Shown here one piece after another: positions 1-7,744 of a DNA stretch of 64,000 bases (the stretch's first letter is position 1; the number at the start of each line of letters is the position of its first letter). The notes beneath the pieces were generated by a model. It worked only from the letters and a program-made list of their open reading frames with translations, made no database searches and was not told the origin of the DNA. The position numbers and the translations under genes were made by a program. Source of the stretch: Actinophytocola xanthii (GTDB lineage: Bacteria; Actinomycetota; Actinomycetes; Mycobacteriales; Pseudonocardiaceae); the NCBI RefSeq assembly GCF_001921205.1, contig NZ_MSIE01000046.1, positions 41,993 through 105,992 of the forward strand. The letters run 5' to 3'.

Positions 1-2
1 AC

Positions 3-1208
3 GTACGGGCGACCAAGCCGGTCAGCTTCCAGGTGGACGACCGGCCGAACGCCAGGGCGGGCACGGTGGATGTCATGTCCTCGCGGGAGACCGCCTGGGG
101 CACGTTCGAGTCGGGCGGGGTCCTTCCGGCGGGTCTGGGCACGGTCAGGCCGGCCACGACCACCAGTGAGGCCTTCACGTTCACGGCGGACACGAGGATG
201 GCCGAGTGGAACGGCACCTCGTTCGACAACAGCCCGTACCTCTACCACGTGCGCCGGACCGAGCGCGGCACCATCCCAGCCGATCTGGCCTGGAGTTATC
301 GGACCGCGCAGTTCGCCACGGTCCGCACCGAACATGCCTCGACGGTGCCGGGAAGTGTCGGGGAACGGGACAACTTCATGACGATCCCGCTACCCAGCAC
401 GCTCACCGAGTACTTCACGCCGGACGTGCCGTGGAACTTCTCGTCGTTCTTCGAGCTGTCGGCGCCGGGCGTCTACCCCGTCATCTGGTCGGTCGACCAG
501 GTCGCACCGAGGACCTACAAGCTCGGCCGTACCACCACCGAGCGGTGGGGCTACGGGGTCGTCTCCCCGGCCACGCCGAAGCAGCCCGTCGACGACGGGT
601 GGGCGTTCGCGAGGCGGGAGGGTGACCAGATCTCGGCCATCATTCCGATGTCCACCGACCAGGACCGCGACCGCCAGGGCTTCGCTTTCACCGGCAGCAC
701 GGAGCTGTTGCGCGACGGCGTCGTCATCGGCTCGAACGCGAGCCCTGGCAGCGGGTCGTTCTCCGTCGGCCCGGAGAGGGCGGTGTACACCCTGCGCGCC
801 GTGGCGGACCGGTCCGAGAACCTGCCGCTGTCCACCCGGATCAGTTCCGAGTGGACGTGCACGTCGGAGCGCACCACGAAGCACGCGGCGTTGCCACTGC
901 TCACCGTGCGGTACGCGCCCAAGCTCAACGGGCACAACGCCGCCCCCGCCGGGAAGCGGTTCACGATCCCGGTGTACGTCCAGCGCAACGGCGGCGAGCT
1001 GGGTGAGGTCCGCCGGCCGACGGTCGAGGTGTCCTACAACGACGGTCGGACATGGGGTCCCGCGCAGCTGACCCCGAAGAACGGTGAGTGGCAGGCCGTC
1101 GTCGACCACCCCGCCGGCGCCGGCTTCGTCTCGCTGCGGTCGCGCGTGAGCGACGCCGCTGGGAACGCGCAGACCCAGACCGTGATCAGGGCATACGCGT
1201 TGGTGTGA
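3..1208 (+). CDS. C-terminal part of a secreted S8 (subtilisin-like) serine peptidase, 5' truncated by the window edge
   Basis: The frame is open through the left edge, so the protein begins outside the window. The visible ~400 residues contain no catalytic Asp-His-Ser motif. They look like the beta-rich C-terminal region of large actinobacterial S8 peptidases: successive beta-sandwich stretches, an Ig-like segment near the end (VEVSYNDGRTWGPAQLTP) and a closing pattern of the type VSLRSRVSDAAGN...VIRAY. Family assignment rests on this tail, so another extracellular beta-sandwich protein is possible. The gene converges on the Lrp gene, with a stem-loop between them. Confidence 0.6.
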   Translation, partial: VRATKPVSFQVDDRPNARAGTVDVMSSRETAWGTFESGGVLPAGLGTVRPATTTSEAFTFTADTRMAEWNGTSFDNSPYLYHVRRTERGTIPADLAWSYRTAQFATVRTEHASTVPGSVGERDNFMTIPLPSTLTEYFTPDVPWNFSSFFELSAPGVYPVIWSVDQVAPRTYKLGRTTTERWGYGVVSPATPKQPVDDGWAFARREGDQISAIIPMSTDQDRDRQGFAFTGSTELLRDGVVIGSNASPGSGSFSVGPERAVYTLRAVADRSENLPLSTRISSEWTCTSERTTKHAALPLLTVRYAPKLNGHNAAPAGKRFTIPVYVQRNGGELGEVRRPTVEVSYNDGRTWGPAQLTPKNGEWQAVVDHPAGAGFVSLRSRVSDAAGNAQTQTVIRAYALV

Positions 1209-1219
1209 CGAGAACCGAT

Positions 1220-1271
1220 CCGCCGCCCCTGTACCGGGAGGGTCTGTGACCCGACCAGACGGGGGCGGCGG
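1220..1271. terminator. Stem-loop between convergent genes
   Basis: CCGCCGCCCC (1220-1229) pairs perfectly with GGGGCGGCGG (1262-1271). Inside the loop a second hairpin is visible, GGGTC-tgt-GACCC (1240-1252). It lies between the stop codons of the convergent peptidase and Lrp genes and could serve both strands. No T-run follows. Confidence 0.5.
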
Positions 1272-1275
1272 TCGC

Positions 1276-1731
1276 TCACCCCTCGCCGACGTCGGTGGAC
1301 AGCGGGCGTTCGAAGAAGGTCTCCAGAACGACGATCGTCTGCGTGCCGCTGACCCCCTCGATGGCGAAGAGGTGGCGAAGCGCGGTCTGCAGTTCCTCCG
1401 TGGTGGCGGTGCGGACCTTCACCAGCAGCGTGGCGGGACCGGCGATGATGTGTGCTTCCACCACCTCCGGGAGCGCTTCGAGCGCCGCCCGCACCGACGG
1501 GGCGCCCATCCAGGCCTGCGCCTCTACCAGCACGAACGCGGCGACCCCCCGACCGACGGCGGAGGGATCCACCTCGATGGTGGTTCGCCGGATGACGCCC
1601 TGGCCACGCAGCTTGCGCACCCGCTCGTGCGCGCCCCCCGCCGACAACCCCACGGCCTGCCCCAAAGCCGCATAGGACTGGGTCGCGTCGCGCTGCAGCT
1701 CGCCGAGGAGCTGCCGGTCCAGGTCATCCAC
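1276..1731 (-). CDS. Lrp/AsnC-family transcriptional regulator
   Basis: The protein is 151 residues, the usual length for the family. The N-terminal winged helix-turn-helix is visible from LDRQLLGELQRDATQSY through the recognition segment HERVRKLRGQGVI. The C-terminal RAM ligand-binding domain follows (HIIAGPATLLVKVRTATTEEL). Such proteins are local regulators that sense amino acids or other small acids. The start is only 42 bp from the divergent SMP-30 gene, so both promoters must overlap; control of that neighbour is the simplest inference. Confidence 0.88.
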   Translation of the reverse strand: MDDLDRQLLGELQRDATQSYAALGQAVGLSAGGAHERVRKLRGQGVIRRTTIEVDPSAVGRGVAAFVLVEAQAWMGAPSVRAALEALPEVVEAHIIAGPATLLVKVRTATTEELQTALRHLFAIEGVSGTQTIVVLETFFERPLSTDVGEG

Positions 1732-1773
1732 GGCCTGAGCGTACTATCTTCAGTCAAACGAGAGGACGGTAAG

Positions 1774-2700
1774 ATGACGTTCAGCGATTCAACGACTACC
1801 ATGGATACAGTCAAGACCGAGTTTGTCGTCCTGGACGAACGTTTCGCCCGCTGCAACGGCGACGAGTGGATGCGGCGACTGCACACCGGATGCCGCTGGA
1901 CCGAGGGTCCGGTCTACTTCCCCGCCGGTCGGTACCTCGTGTTCAGCGACATCCCGAACGACCGCACCATGCGCTGGGACGAGACGACCGGACACGTCGG
2001 CGTGTTCCGCCAGCCCTCCGGCTACGCCAACGGCCACACCAGGGACCGTGCCGGCCGCCTGGTCAGCTGCGAGCAGGGCCGTCGTCGCATCACCCGCACC
2101 GAGCACGACGGCACAGTGACCGTGCTGGCCGAACGCTACCGCGGCCACCGGCTCAACAGCCCGAACGACGTCGTCGAGCGGTCGGACGGGTCGATCTGGT
2201 TCACCGACCCCAGCTACGGCATCGACAGCGACTACGAGGGGTACCGCGCCGAAAGCGAGATCGGCGCCTGCCACGTCTACCGAGTGGACCCCACGACCGG
2301 GAGGACCCACATCGCGGCCGACGACTTCGAACGTCCCAACGGCCTCGCCTTCTCGGTCGATGAGACCCGGCTCTACGTCGCCGATACACAGCAGAGCCCC
2401 AGCCACATCAGGGTGTTCGACCTGGCAGACGACGGCACCCTCACCGGGGGCGAGATCTTCGGCACCTGCGACAGCGGAGCCTTCGACGGCCTGCGGGTCG
2501 ACACCGCCGGACGAGTCTGGGCAGCCGCCCACGACGGCCTGCACTGCTTCGCCTCCGACGGCACTCGCATCGGGAAACTGAAAGTGCCAGAGATCTGCTC
2601 GAACCTGACCTTCGGCGGACCACGCCGCAATGAACTGTTCATCACCGCGTCGAGCTCGGTGTACTCGCTGCGGGTCAACATCAACGGCGCGGGATACTGA
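1774..2700 (+). CDS. SMP-30/gluconolactonase-family protein
   Basis: 308 residues. The ATG at 1774 follows an AGAGGA Shine-Dalgarno at 1761-1766; an in-frame ATG at 1801 is the alternative. The sequence is a six-bladed beta-propeller of the SMP-30/LRE type: GCRWTEGPVYFP near the N-terminus supplies the metal-binding Glu, HRLNSPNDVVERSDGSIWFTDP the Asn/Asp ligands, and RPNGLAFSVDETRLYVADT the later blade. Family members hydrolyse sugar lactones (glucono-, xylono-) or related esters. There is no signal peptide, so it is cytoplasmic. A lactonase fits the sugar-oxidising enzymes encoded further right, but that link is inference. Confidence 0.88.
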   Translation: MTFSDSTTTMDTVKTEFVVLDERFARCNGDEWMRRLHTGCRWTEGPVYFPAGRYLVFSDIPNDRTMRWDETTGHVGVFRQPSGYANGHTRDRAGRLVSCEQGRRRITRTEHDGTVTVLAERYRGHRLNSPNDVVERSDGSIWFTDPSYGIDSDYEGYRAESEIGACHVYRVDPTTGRTHIAADDFERPNGLAFSVDETRLYVADTQQSPSHIRVFDLADDGTLTGGEIFGTCDSGAFDGLRVDTAGRVWAAAHDGLHCFASDGTRIGKLKVPEICSNLTFGGPRRNELFITASSSVYSLRVNINGAGY

Positions 2701-2817
2701 ATCCGACTGTATGACCTGAACCGCTTCACCAGGACGTCAACCCGCTGACGTCGGCCTGACCAGCAGGTAAGGACGCCGTGGCGGCACAACGATCTCCCCC
2801 GCTGCTGAATATTTGAC

Positions 2818-2829
2818 TTAACCGGTATT
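2818..2829. promoter_or_regulatory. Possible LacI-type half-palindrome in front of the mannanase gene
   Basis: TTAACCGGTATT overlaps a TTGACT (2813-2818) that could be a -35 box. The core AACCGGT has the central CG of LacI-family operators, but the outer positions are imperfect. No convincing -10 was found. Only a candidate. Confidence 0.25.
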
Positions 2830-2892
2830 CCTCGGAACCATTCTTGTCGCGCGCGCACCTTTCTCCGTCTTACTTACAAAGGAGTGAGTTCC

Positions 2893-3915
2893 ATGAGGAG
2901 AACCGTGCCCAGGTCGCTGATGGGATGGTGGGGAGGTGGCACCGCGGTCGTGGCCGTGTTGGGCCTCCTGTGTTCGCTGCTCGTCCTCGTGCCGTCGGCC
3001 CAGGCGGTGCCCACCGGGCTGCGGGTGAGCGGCACCCGGATCGTCGAGGCCAACGGGTCCGCGTTCGTGATGCGCGGCGTGAGCCACCCCCACGTCTGGT
3101 ACACCAACCAGACCTCGTCGTTCGCGAACATCAAGAGCCTGGGCGCGAACACCGTTCGGGTCGTGCTCGGCAGCGGGCAACGCTGGGGTCCGTCGACCGA
3201 CCTCGCCAACGTGGTGTCGCTGTGCAAGCAGAACCGGCTCATCTGTGTGCTGGAGGTGCACGACACCACCGGCTACGGCGAGGAAGGCGCGGCCGCGACG
3301 CTCGACCAGGCCGTCACGTACTGGATCAGCCAGAAGAGCGCGCTGGTCGGACAGGAGAGCTACGTCGTCATCAACATCGGCAACGAGCCGTTCGGCAACA
3401 ACCAGCAGGTGAGCGCGACCTGGGCGACGGCGACGTCGAACGCGATCAACCGCCTGCGCAGCAACGGCTTCAACCACCTGCTCATGGCCGACGCGCCGAT
3501 GTGGGGCCAGGACTGGCAGGGCATCATGCGAGACAACGCCAGGACGGTGTTCAACGCCGACCCGGACCGGAACACGGTGTTCTCCATCCACATGTACGGC
3601 GTGTACGACACCGCCGCGGAGATCAACGCCTACTTCGACGCGTTCCGCACCGCCAACCTGCCACTGGTGGTCGGCGAGTTCGGGCACAACCACTCCGACG
3701 GCAACCCGGACGAGGACACGATCATGGCGCAGGCCCAGGCCAGAGGTCTCGGGTACATCGGCTGGTCGTGGAGCGGCAACGGCGGCGGCGTGGAGTACCT
3801 GGACATGGTCACCAACTTCGACCCGGCGCAGCTGACCTCGTGGGGCCAGCGAATCTTCAACGGTCCCAACGGAATCCGGCAGACCGCCCGAGAGGCGACG
3901 ATCTACGGTCGCTGA
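2893..3915 (+). CDS. Secreted GH5 endo-beta-1,4-mannanase (GH5_8-like)
   Basis: The ATG at 2893 is preferred over the in-frame GTG at 2884 because AAAGGAG (2878-2884) sits about 8 nt before it. The 340-residue product has a twin-arginine-poor Sec signal peptide with hydrophobic core VVAVLGLLCSLLVLV and a likely cleavage after AQA. The rest is one GH5 TIM barrel. The acid/base is Glu165 in INIGNEPFGNN and the nucleophile Glu262 in LVVGEFGHN. The start GLRVSGTRIVEANGSAFVMRGVSHPH is typical of actinobacterial mannanases. No carbohydrate-binding module is attached, unlike many relatives. It acts on extracellular mannan and belongs with the hemicellulases to its right. Confidence 0.88.
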   Translation: MRRTVPRSLMGWWGGGTAVVAVLGLLCSLLVLVPSAQAVPTGLRVSGTRIVEANGSAFVMRGVSHPHVWYTNQTSSFANIKSLGANTVRVVLGSGQRWGPSTDLANVVSLCKQNRLICVLEVHDTTGYGEEGAAATLDQAVTYWISQKSALVGQESYVVINIGNEPFGNNQQVSATWATATSNAINRLRSNGFNHLLMADAPMWGQDWQGIMRDNARTVFNADPDRNTVFSIHMYGVYDTAAEINAYFDAFRTANLPLVVGEFGHNHSDGNPDEDTIMAQAQARGLGYIGWSWSGNGGGVEYLDMVTNFDPAQLTSWGQRIFNGPNGIRQTAREATIYGR

Positions 3916-3935
3916 CCGGGCGGCGGCCTGAGTTG

Positions 3936-3983
3936 GTGAGGACCTCCGTGGCGGGTGCCGGCCATGGGGGTCCTCACTTTTCT
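3936..3983 (+). terminator. Rho-independent-type terminator after the mannanase
   Basis: GTGAGGACC (3936-3944) pairs perfectly with GGTCCTCAC (3969-3977) and is followed directly by TTTTCT. The loop is long (24 nt). Confidence 0.65.
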
Positions 3984-4018
3984 GTCTTCGGCCGCCGCAA
4001 TGTGATCGTTCCGGTGCC

Positions 4019-4414
4019 TCACGCGGTGGCCGTCACGGCGTTGCCCGACGCAACCCGGTCCGCCGTGCTCACCCGGGCCACCAGCTCCCGCAGGGCTGCC
4101 CGCTGGTCGAGGATCTCGTCGGCCCTGCGGTCGAGGTCGAGCAGTTCGGCGCGCAGTGCCGGCGCCATGCACGGTTCGACGTCCTCGTCGCTTCCGCACA
4201 CGCAGGCGAGGACATCCCGAATGACCCGCACCGGCAGACCGGCCGCGAGCAGCCGCCTGATCCTGGCGACCTCCGCGACCGCACTCTCGGGGTACACGCG
4301 GTACCCGTTACCCGCCCGTTCGGGGGTGATCAGCCCCTGTTCCTCGTAGTACCGCAGCAGCCGGGTGCTGATGCCGGCCGAGCGCGCGAGATCACCGATA
4401 CGCATTGTCGACAT
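4019..4414 (-). CDS. MerR-family transcriptional regulator
   Basis: 131 residues from an ATG at 4414; MRIGDLA at 4405 is an alternative start. The MerR helix-turn-helix is clear: MRIGDLARSAGISTRLLRYY then EEQGLITPERAGNGYRVY. A dimerisation helix follows (EILDQRAALRELVARV). Two Cys residues (CVCGSDEDVEPC) are present, but no recognised metal-binding tail. It is divergent from the aldo-keto reductase gene, with a MerR-type operator in the 80-bp gap, so it most likely controls that gene. Confidence 0.9.
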   Translation of the reverse strand: MSTMRIGDLARSAGISTRLLRYYEEQGLITPERAGNGYRVYPESAVAEVARIRRLLAAGLPVRVIRDVLACVCGSDEDVEPCMAPALRAELLDLDRRADEILDQRAALRELVARVSTADRVASGNAVTATA

Positions 4415-4457
4415 GCCCTGCCCAACGCACGACCGCGGCGGCGTCTTCCCGCACGAG

Positions 4458-4496
4458 TTGACCTTCACACGGTGTGAAGTCGGAGGGTGAACGGCA
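4458..4496 (+). promoter_or_regulatory. MerR-type promoter and operator giving a predicted leaderless transcript
   Basis: A -35 TTGACC (4458-4463) is separated by 19 bp from GAGGGT (4483-4488), the long spacer typical of MerR-activated promoters. The spacer carries a 17-bp palindrome, CTTCACAC-G-GTGTGAAG (4463-4479). A start point about 7 nt after the -10 would coincide with the reductase ATG at 4496. The -10 overlaps what would otherwise be read as a Shine-Dalgarno sequence (GGAGGG). Confidence 0.6.
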
Positions 4497-5368
4497 TGAA
4501 CATCACCTACTCCATCGGTGACTTGACCATCACCCGGCTTGGCCTGGGCACCATGCGGATGGCTGACCGGCCCGACCAGCGCACGGGCCCCACCGCCCCG
4601 ATCTGGGCGCCACCGACCGACCGGACCGAGCTCGTCACCTTCCTGCGCGCGGCGGTCGACAGTGGCGTCGACCACGTCGACACCGCCGATGCCTACGCCC
4701 TCGGCGCCGGTGAGGAGCTGCTCGCGGAGGCACTGGCCCCGGTGCGGGACCGGATCACCGTGGCCACCAAGGTCGGCACCTCGCGCCCGTCTCCGACCGA
4801 GTGGGTTCCCCACGGCAGGCCGGAGTACCTGCGGCAGCAGATCGAGCTCAGCCTGCGGCGGCTGCGCACCGACCGGCTGGACCTGGTGTACCTGCACCGC
4901 ATCGACGAGGCGGTGCCGCTGGCCGACCAGCTCGGCGCGCTCAAGCAGGCCCACGAGGAGGGGAAGGTGCGGGCGCTCGGCGTCTCCCAGGTCACCGCCG
5001 ACACCCTGCGCGAGGTGACCGCGCATGTCGCGATCCAGGCGGTGCAGAACAGCTACAGCCTCGGCGACCGGACCTTCGACGACGTCGTGGACCTCACCGC
5101 CGAGCTGGGCGCCGCGTTCGTCGCCTTCTTCCCGCTCGCCATGGGGACGGTTGCCGCGGACGACCCCACCGTGGCCAGGATCGCCGCCCGGCACGGGGCG
5201 ACCCGAACGCAGGTCGCGCTCGCCTGGCTGCTGAGTCGCGGTGACCACGTCGTGCCGATCCCCGGCACCACCTCCCTCGCCCACCTCCGGGACAACCTCG
5301 GAGCACTGCGGCTGGAGCTCACCGACACGGACCTGACGGACCTCACCGAGCTCTCCAGCCCCGCGTGA
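4496..5368 (+). CDS. Aldo/keto reductase
   Basis: 290 residues beginning MNITYSIGDLTITRLGLG. It is an NADPH-binding TIM barrel of the AKR superfamily: the catalytic Asp/Tyr region is VDHVDTADAY, the Lys is in ITVATKVG and the His in LDLVYLHRID. The C-terminal cofactor-binding loop is visible as VPIPGTTSLAHLRDN. It resembles the 280-290-residue oxidoreductases usually paired with MerR genes in actinomycetes. Substrate unknown. A GTG at 4487 is possible but would place the start inside the promoter -10. Confidence 0.9.
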   Translation: MNITYSIGDLTITRLGLGTMRMADRPDQRTGPTAPIWAPPTDRTELVTFLRAAVDSGVDHVDTADAYALGAGEELLAEALAPVRDRITVATKVGTSRPSPTEWVPHGRPEYLRQQIELSLRRLRTDRLDLVYLHRIDEAVPLADQLGALKQAHEEGKVRALGVSQVTADTLREVTAHVAIQAVQNSYSLGDRTFDDVVDLTAELGAAFVAFFPLAMGTVAADDPTVARIAARHGATRTQVALAWLLSRGDHVVPIPGTTSLAHLRDNLGALRLELTDTDLTDLTELSSPA

Positions 5369-5401
5369 CCGGCGCACCCGGCGACGACTACCCACCGTCG
5401 G

Positions 5402-6784
5402 TTACGTGGCCAGTTCGGAGTACACCGGGCGGAACTTCCCGCCGGTGGACCTGCGCGGTGGTTCGCTTTCCCTGACCACGTCGATGTCGTGGATCCCGTG
5501 TTCGGTGAGCAGGTCGCCGATCGCCGAGTGCACGGCTGTCCAGACCTGGTCGGCGTCGCGGTCGCCGGTCAGTTCCAGGCGTACCCGTAGCCGGGCGGGT
5601 TGGTCCTGCACGATCTGGAACCGGGACACGCCCGGGGTGTGGTCTACCAGGGTGCCCAGCGACAGCGGGGGCAGCCGTACCTCCCGGCCGTCCTCGGCGG
5701 TGAACACCAGCACGTCCGCAGTCCGCCCCTGTATCTGGATCGCGGGCAGCGGATTGCCGCACGGACAGGGATCGGGCCGGACCAGGACGCTGTCGCCGAG
5801 GTCGTAGCGGATGATCGGCTGGACGAGGTTGGCCAGGTTGGTGAGCAGCACGGTGTGGGACAGCTCCCCCGGTGGCACCGGCCGGAACCGCGCGTCGACC
5901 GGTTCCAGGATCACCCAGTCGGCGTTCACGTGCAGCCAGTTCTCCTGGCAGCCGTGCGCGATGCCCATGAACTCCGAGCACGCGTACTGGTTGCGGACCT
6001 TGGCCCCGAACGCCTCCGCGATCCTCGGGTACTCCTCGGGGGGCAGACCTTCGGCCGAGGTGATCACCAACACCGGGTTGATGGTCAGCCGCCCGGCCTC
6101 GCGTTCCCGGGCGGCCAGAGCGATCGCGCTGGCGTAGCCGTTGAGGATGCCGGGCCGGAACTCGTTCAGCTCGGCCACGATCTGGTCCAGCGGGTGGTGT
6201 ACCGAGATGATCCGGATCTTGCGGCGCCGGCTCGTGCGCTCCGATATCAGTCGCCGTGCGGTGACGAAGCCAGCGAAGTGGCCCTCGGTGGCCCACAGCG
6301 CGGCGGTACGGCCGCCGGTCTTGACCATGCCCCAGTAGTCGCGCCAGCCACGCAGGAACTGGCCGGTGGCCCGGCCGACCGTGATCGCGGACAGCACGGT
6401 GAACATCCGGTCGTCCTGGACGAAGACGCCGCGTGTGCCGCTGGTGCCCGAGGTGGTCACGACCAGGTAGGTCCCCCGGAACGGCTTGCCGACGTTCTCG
6501 TCGTCCTCGATGAACTCCCGGACCTCGTCCAGGGTGATCGCCCGGTCGGTCGCCCAGTCGTCGAACCGGTCCATCAGCTCGGTCTTGGTGGTGACCGGCA
6601 ACGTGGTCACGTCGGTCACCCGCTCCGGCAAGCCCTGGTAGCGCTCGCGGTAGTACGGCGATTCGGCCCTGGCGTGGGCGACGAGCTCGGCCAGCCTGCT
6701 CTGCTGGCGAGCGAGGACCGCTTCGGTGCCGCCACGCCGAACTCGTCCCAGGTCACGCAGGATCGACCACAGGCTGTCCCCCAT
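5402..6784 (-). CDS. Phenylacetate-CoA ligase/CapK-like adenylate-forming enzyme
   Basis: 460 residues. The ATG at 6784 overlaps the stop of the upstream regulator by one base (TGATG), indicating translational coupling. The adenylate-forming P-loop is TTSGTSGTRG, followed by the acyl-adenylate core (VITSAEGLPPEEYPRIAEAFG and NQYACSEFMGIAHGC) and a C-terminal mini-domain with GRTADVLVF. The start (SPYYRERYQGLPERVTDVTTLPV) is typical of the PaaK/CapK group. Members activate aromatic or other carboxylic acids as AMP esters or CoA thioesters. The acid cannot be read from sequence. Control by the co-transcribed MarR-type protein suggests an aromatic or toxic acid. Confidence 0.82.
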   Translation of the reverse strand: MGDSLWSILRDLGRVRRGGTEAVLARQQSRLAELVAHARAESPYYRERYQGLPERVTDVTTLPVTTKTELMDRFDDWATDRAITLDEVREFIEDDENVGKPFRGTYLVVTTSGTSGTRGVFVQDDRMFTVLSAITVGRATGQFLRGWRDYWGMVKTGGRTAALWATEGHFAGFVTARRLISERTSRRRKIRIISVHHPLDQIVAELNEFRPGILNGYASAIALAAREREAGRLTINPVLVITSAEGLPPEEYPRIAEAFGAKVRNQYACSEFMGIAHGCQENWLHVNADWVILEPVDARFRPVPPGELSHTVLLTNLANLVQPIIRYDLGDSVLVRPDPCPCGNPLPAIQIQGRTADVLVFTAEDGREVRLPPLSLGTLVDHTPGVSRFQIVQDQPARLRVRLELTGDRDADQVWTAVHSAIGDLLTEHGIHDIDVVRESEPPRRSTGGKFRPVYSELAT

Positions 6785-7314
6785 CACTGCTCCTCGCGGT
6801 TGGGTTCACCGATGTCGACCCGGTCAGCCGGGACACCGTGCGTCCTGTCGTCCCAGCGCCGCCACAGAGGTCCGACCTCCGCGTCGAGCCAGCTGAACAA
6901 CTCGTGGGCCGCGCGGATCCGGGCCGCCCGTGGCTCGTTCGACTCGAACAGGGCGAGCCCCTGCTCGGTGACGTCCAGGAACGAGGCCAGGCTGGCCATG
7001 CGCCGCCGGGTGACCTCGGCCCACGCGTCGTCGGCGATGCGGTAGTAGCCGGTCCGTTCCCCGAGCCGGGTCTGGGACTCGACGAAACCGCTCGCGGTGA
7101 GCACCCGCAGGGTGGTGGCGAGCGACGCACGGCTCGCCCCGACGGCCTGCGCCAGCTCGGCCGCGGACTGCTCTGGCGGGTCGCACACCATCAGCCAGCC
7201 CAGGACCCGCCCGGAGATCGGCGGCAACCCGTTGTGCCGGGCGAAGTAGGTGGCGACCCGCTCCACCCAGGCCAGCACCTCCGCCTGGTCGGGATCCGCG
7301 CTCCGGCCGGTCAT
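6784..7314 (-). CDS. MarR/GbsR-family transcriptional regulator
   Basis: 176 residues from the ATG at 7314, preceded by AAAGGA. Winged helix-turn-helix: GRVLGWLMVCDPPEQSAAELAQAVGASRASLATTLRVLTASGFV, followed by a wing and a long C-terminal helical region. The layout matches the GbsR-like branch of MarR proteins. It is the first gene of a two-gene unit with the CapK-like ligase. The perfect 37-bp palindrome at 7323-7359 lies just upstream of its start, so autorepression is likely. Confidence 0.85.
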   Translation of the reverse strand: MTGRSADPDQAEVLAWVERVATYFARHNGLPPISGRVLGWLMVCDPPEQSAAELAQAVGASRASLATTLRVLTASGFVESQTRLGERTGYYRIADDAWAEVTRRRMASLASFLDVTEQGLALFESNEPRAARIRAAHELFSWLDAEVGPLWRRWDDRTHGVPADRVDIGEPNREEQ

Positions 7315-7322
7315 CACATTCC

Positions 7323-7359
7323 TTTCAGTGTTGACTAGTCATTCTAGTCAACACTGAAA
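7323..7359. promoter_or_regulatory. Perfect 37-bp palindromic operator of the MarR-type gene
   Basis: TTTCAGTGTTGACTAG (7323-7338), spacer TCATT, then its exact reverse complement (7344-7359). On the minus strand the centre contains TAGAAT, a good -10. The palindrome therefore covers the regulator's promoter and ends 8 nt before its start codon. It could also fold into a strong hairpin in any read-through RNA. Confidence 0.75.
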
Positions 7360-7415
7360 CGCGGGCGCACCCAGGAGTTCCACCAGGGCTGTTCGTGAGC
7401 GGCGTCAGCGGTGTC

Positions 7416-7668
7416 TCACGTTCGGTGGAGCGCGGTCAGCGTCGTGAGGGTGGCGAGCAGGCCGGGAAACCGTCGCTCGAACTCCTCGCGCCGCAGCCGG
7501 ACGAAGATGCCGTTGCCGGCGTCGCGCTGGATGATCAGGCCGGCCTCGCGCAGCGTCCGCCTGTTCGACGCGGTCTGCGTCACCAACTCCACCATGCTCA
7601 GCAGTGTCGAGTCGGCGGCGAACCGTGATCCGGTGGCGAGACGGGCGTGACTTCGGAACGTGACCCAT
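7416..7668 (-). pseudogene. Remnant of a winged-helix transcriptional regulator
   Basis: The frame ends with a recognisable recognition-helix/wing segment, ASNRRTLREAGLIIQRDAG, then NGIFVRLRREEFERRFPGLL. The upstream half is only partly recognisable (RFAADSTLLSMVELVTQ), and the frame beyond 7668 is low-complexity Arg/Pro-rich sequence that overlaps the GH67 promoter. No start with a Shine-Dalgarno is visible except possibly the ATG at 7595. I read it as a degraded regulator; a real 59-residue protein is the alternative. Confidence 0.35.
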
Positions 7669-7720
7669 TGTTCACGGCCAGACACCCGTCTAACATTCGA
7701 ATACACCGTAGAAGCGCTTC
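7668..7720 (+). promoter_or_regulatory. Promoter and LacI-type operator of the GH67 gene
   Basis: TTGTTC (7668-7673), a 17-bp spacer and TAACAT (7691-7696) form a good sigma-70-like promoter. The perfect palindrome GAAGCGCTTC (7711-7720) lies just after the expected start point. Its flanks extend the symmetry as GT.GAAGCGCTTC.AC. A central CG in a 10-16-bp palindrome is the LacI-family operator pattern; bound repressor would block elongation. Confidence 0.65.
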
Positions 7721-7744
7721 GACATGGGCCTGGAGGAGGAATCC

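Noticed and set aside
2844..4349. A 501-codon plus-strand frame over the mannanase
   Set aside because: Arg/Gly-rich sequence in the wrong frame of the GH5 gene, whose catalytic residues are clear.
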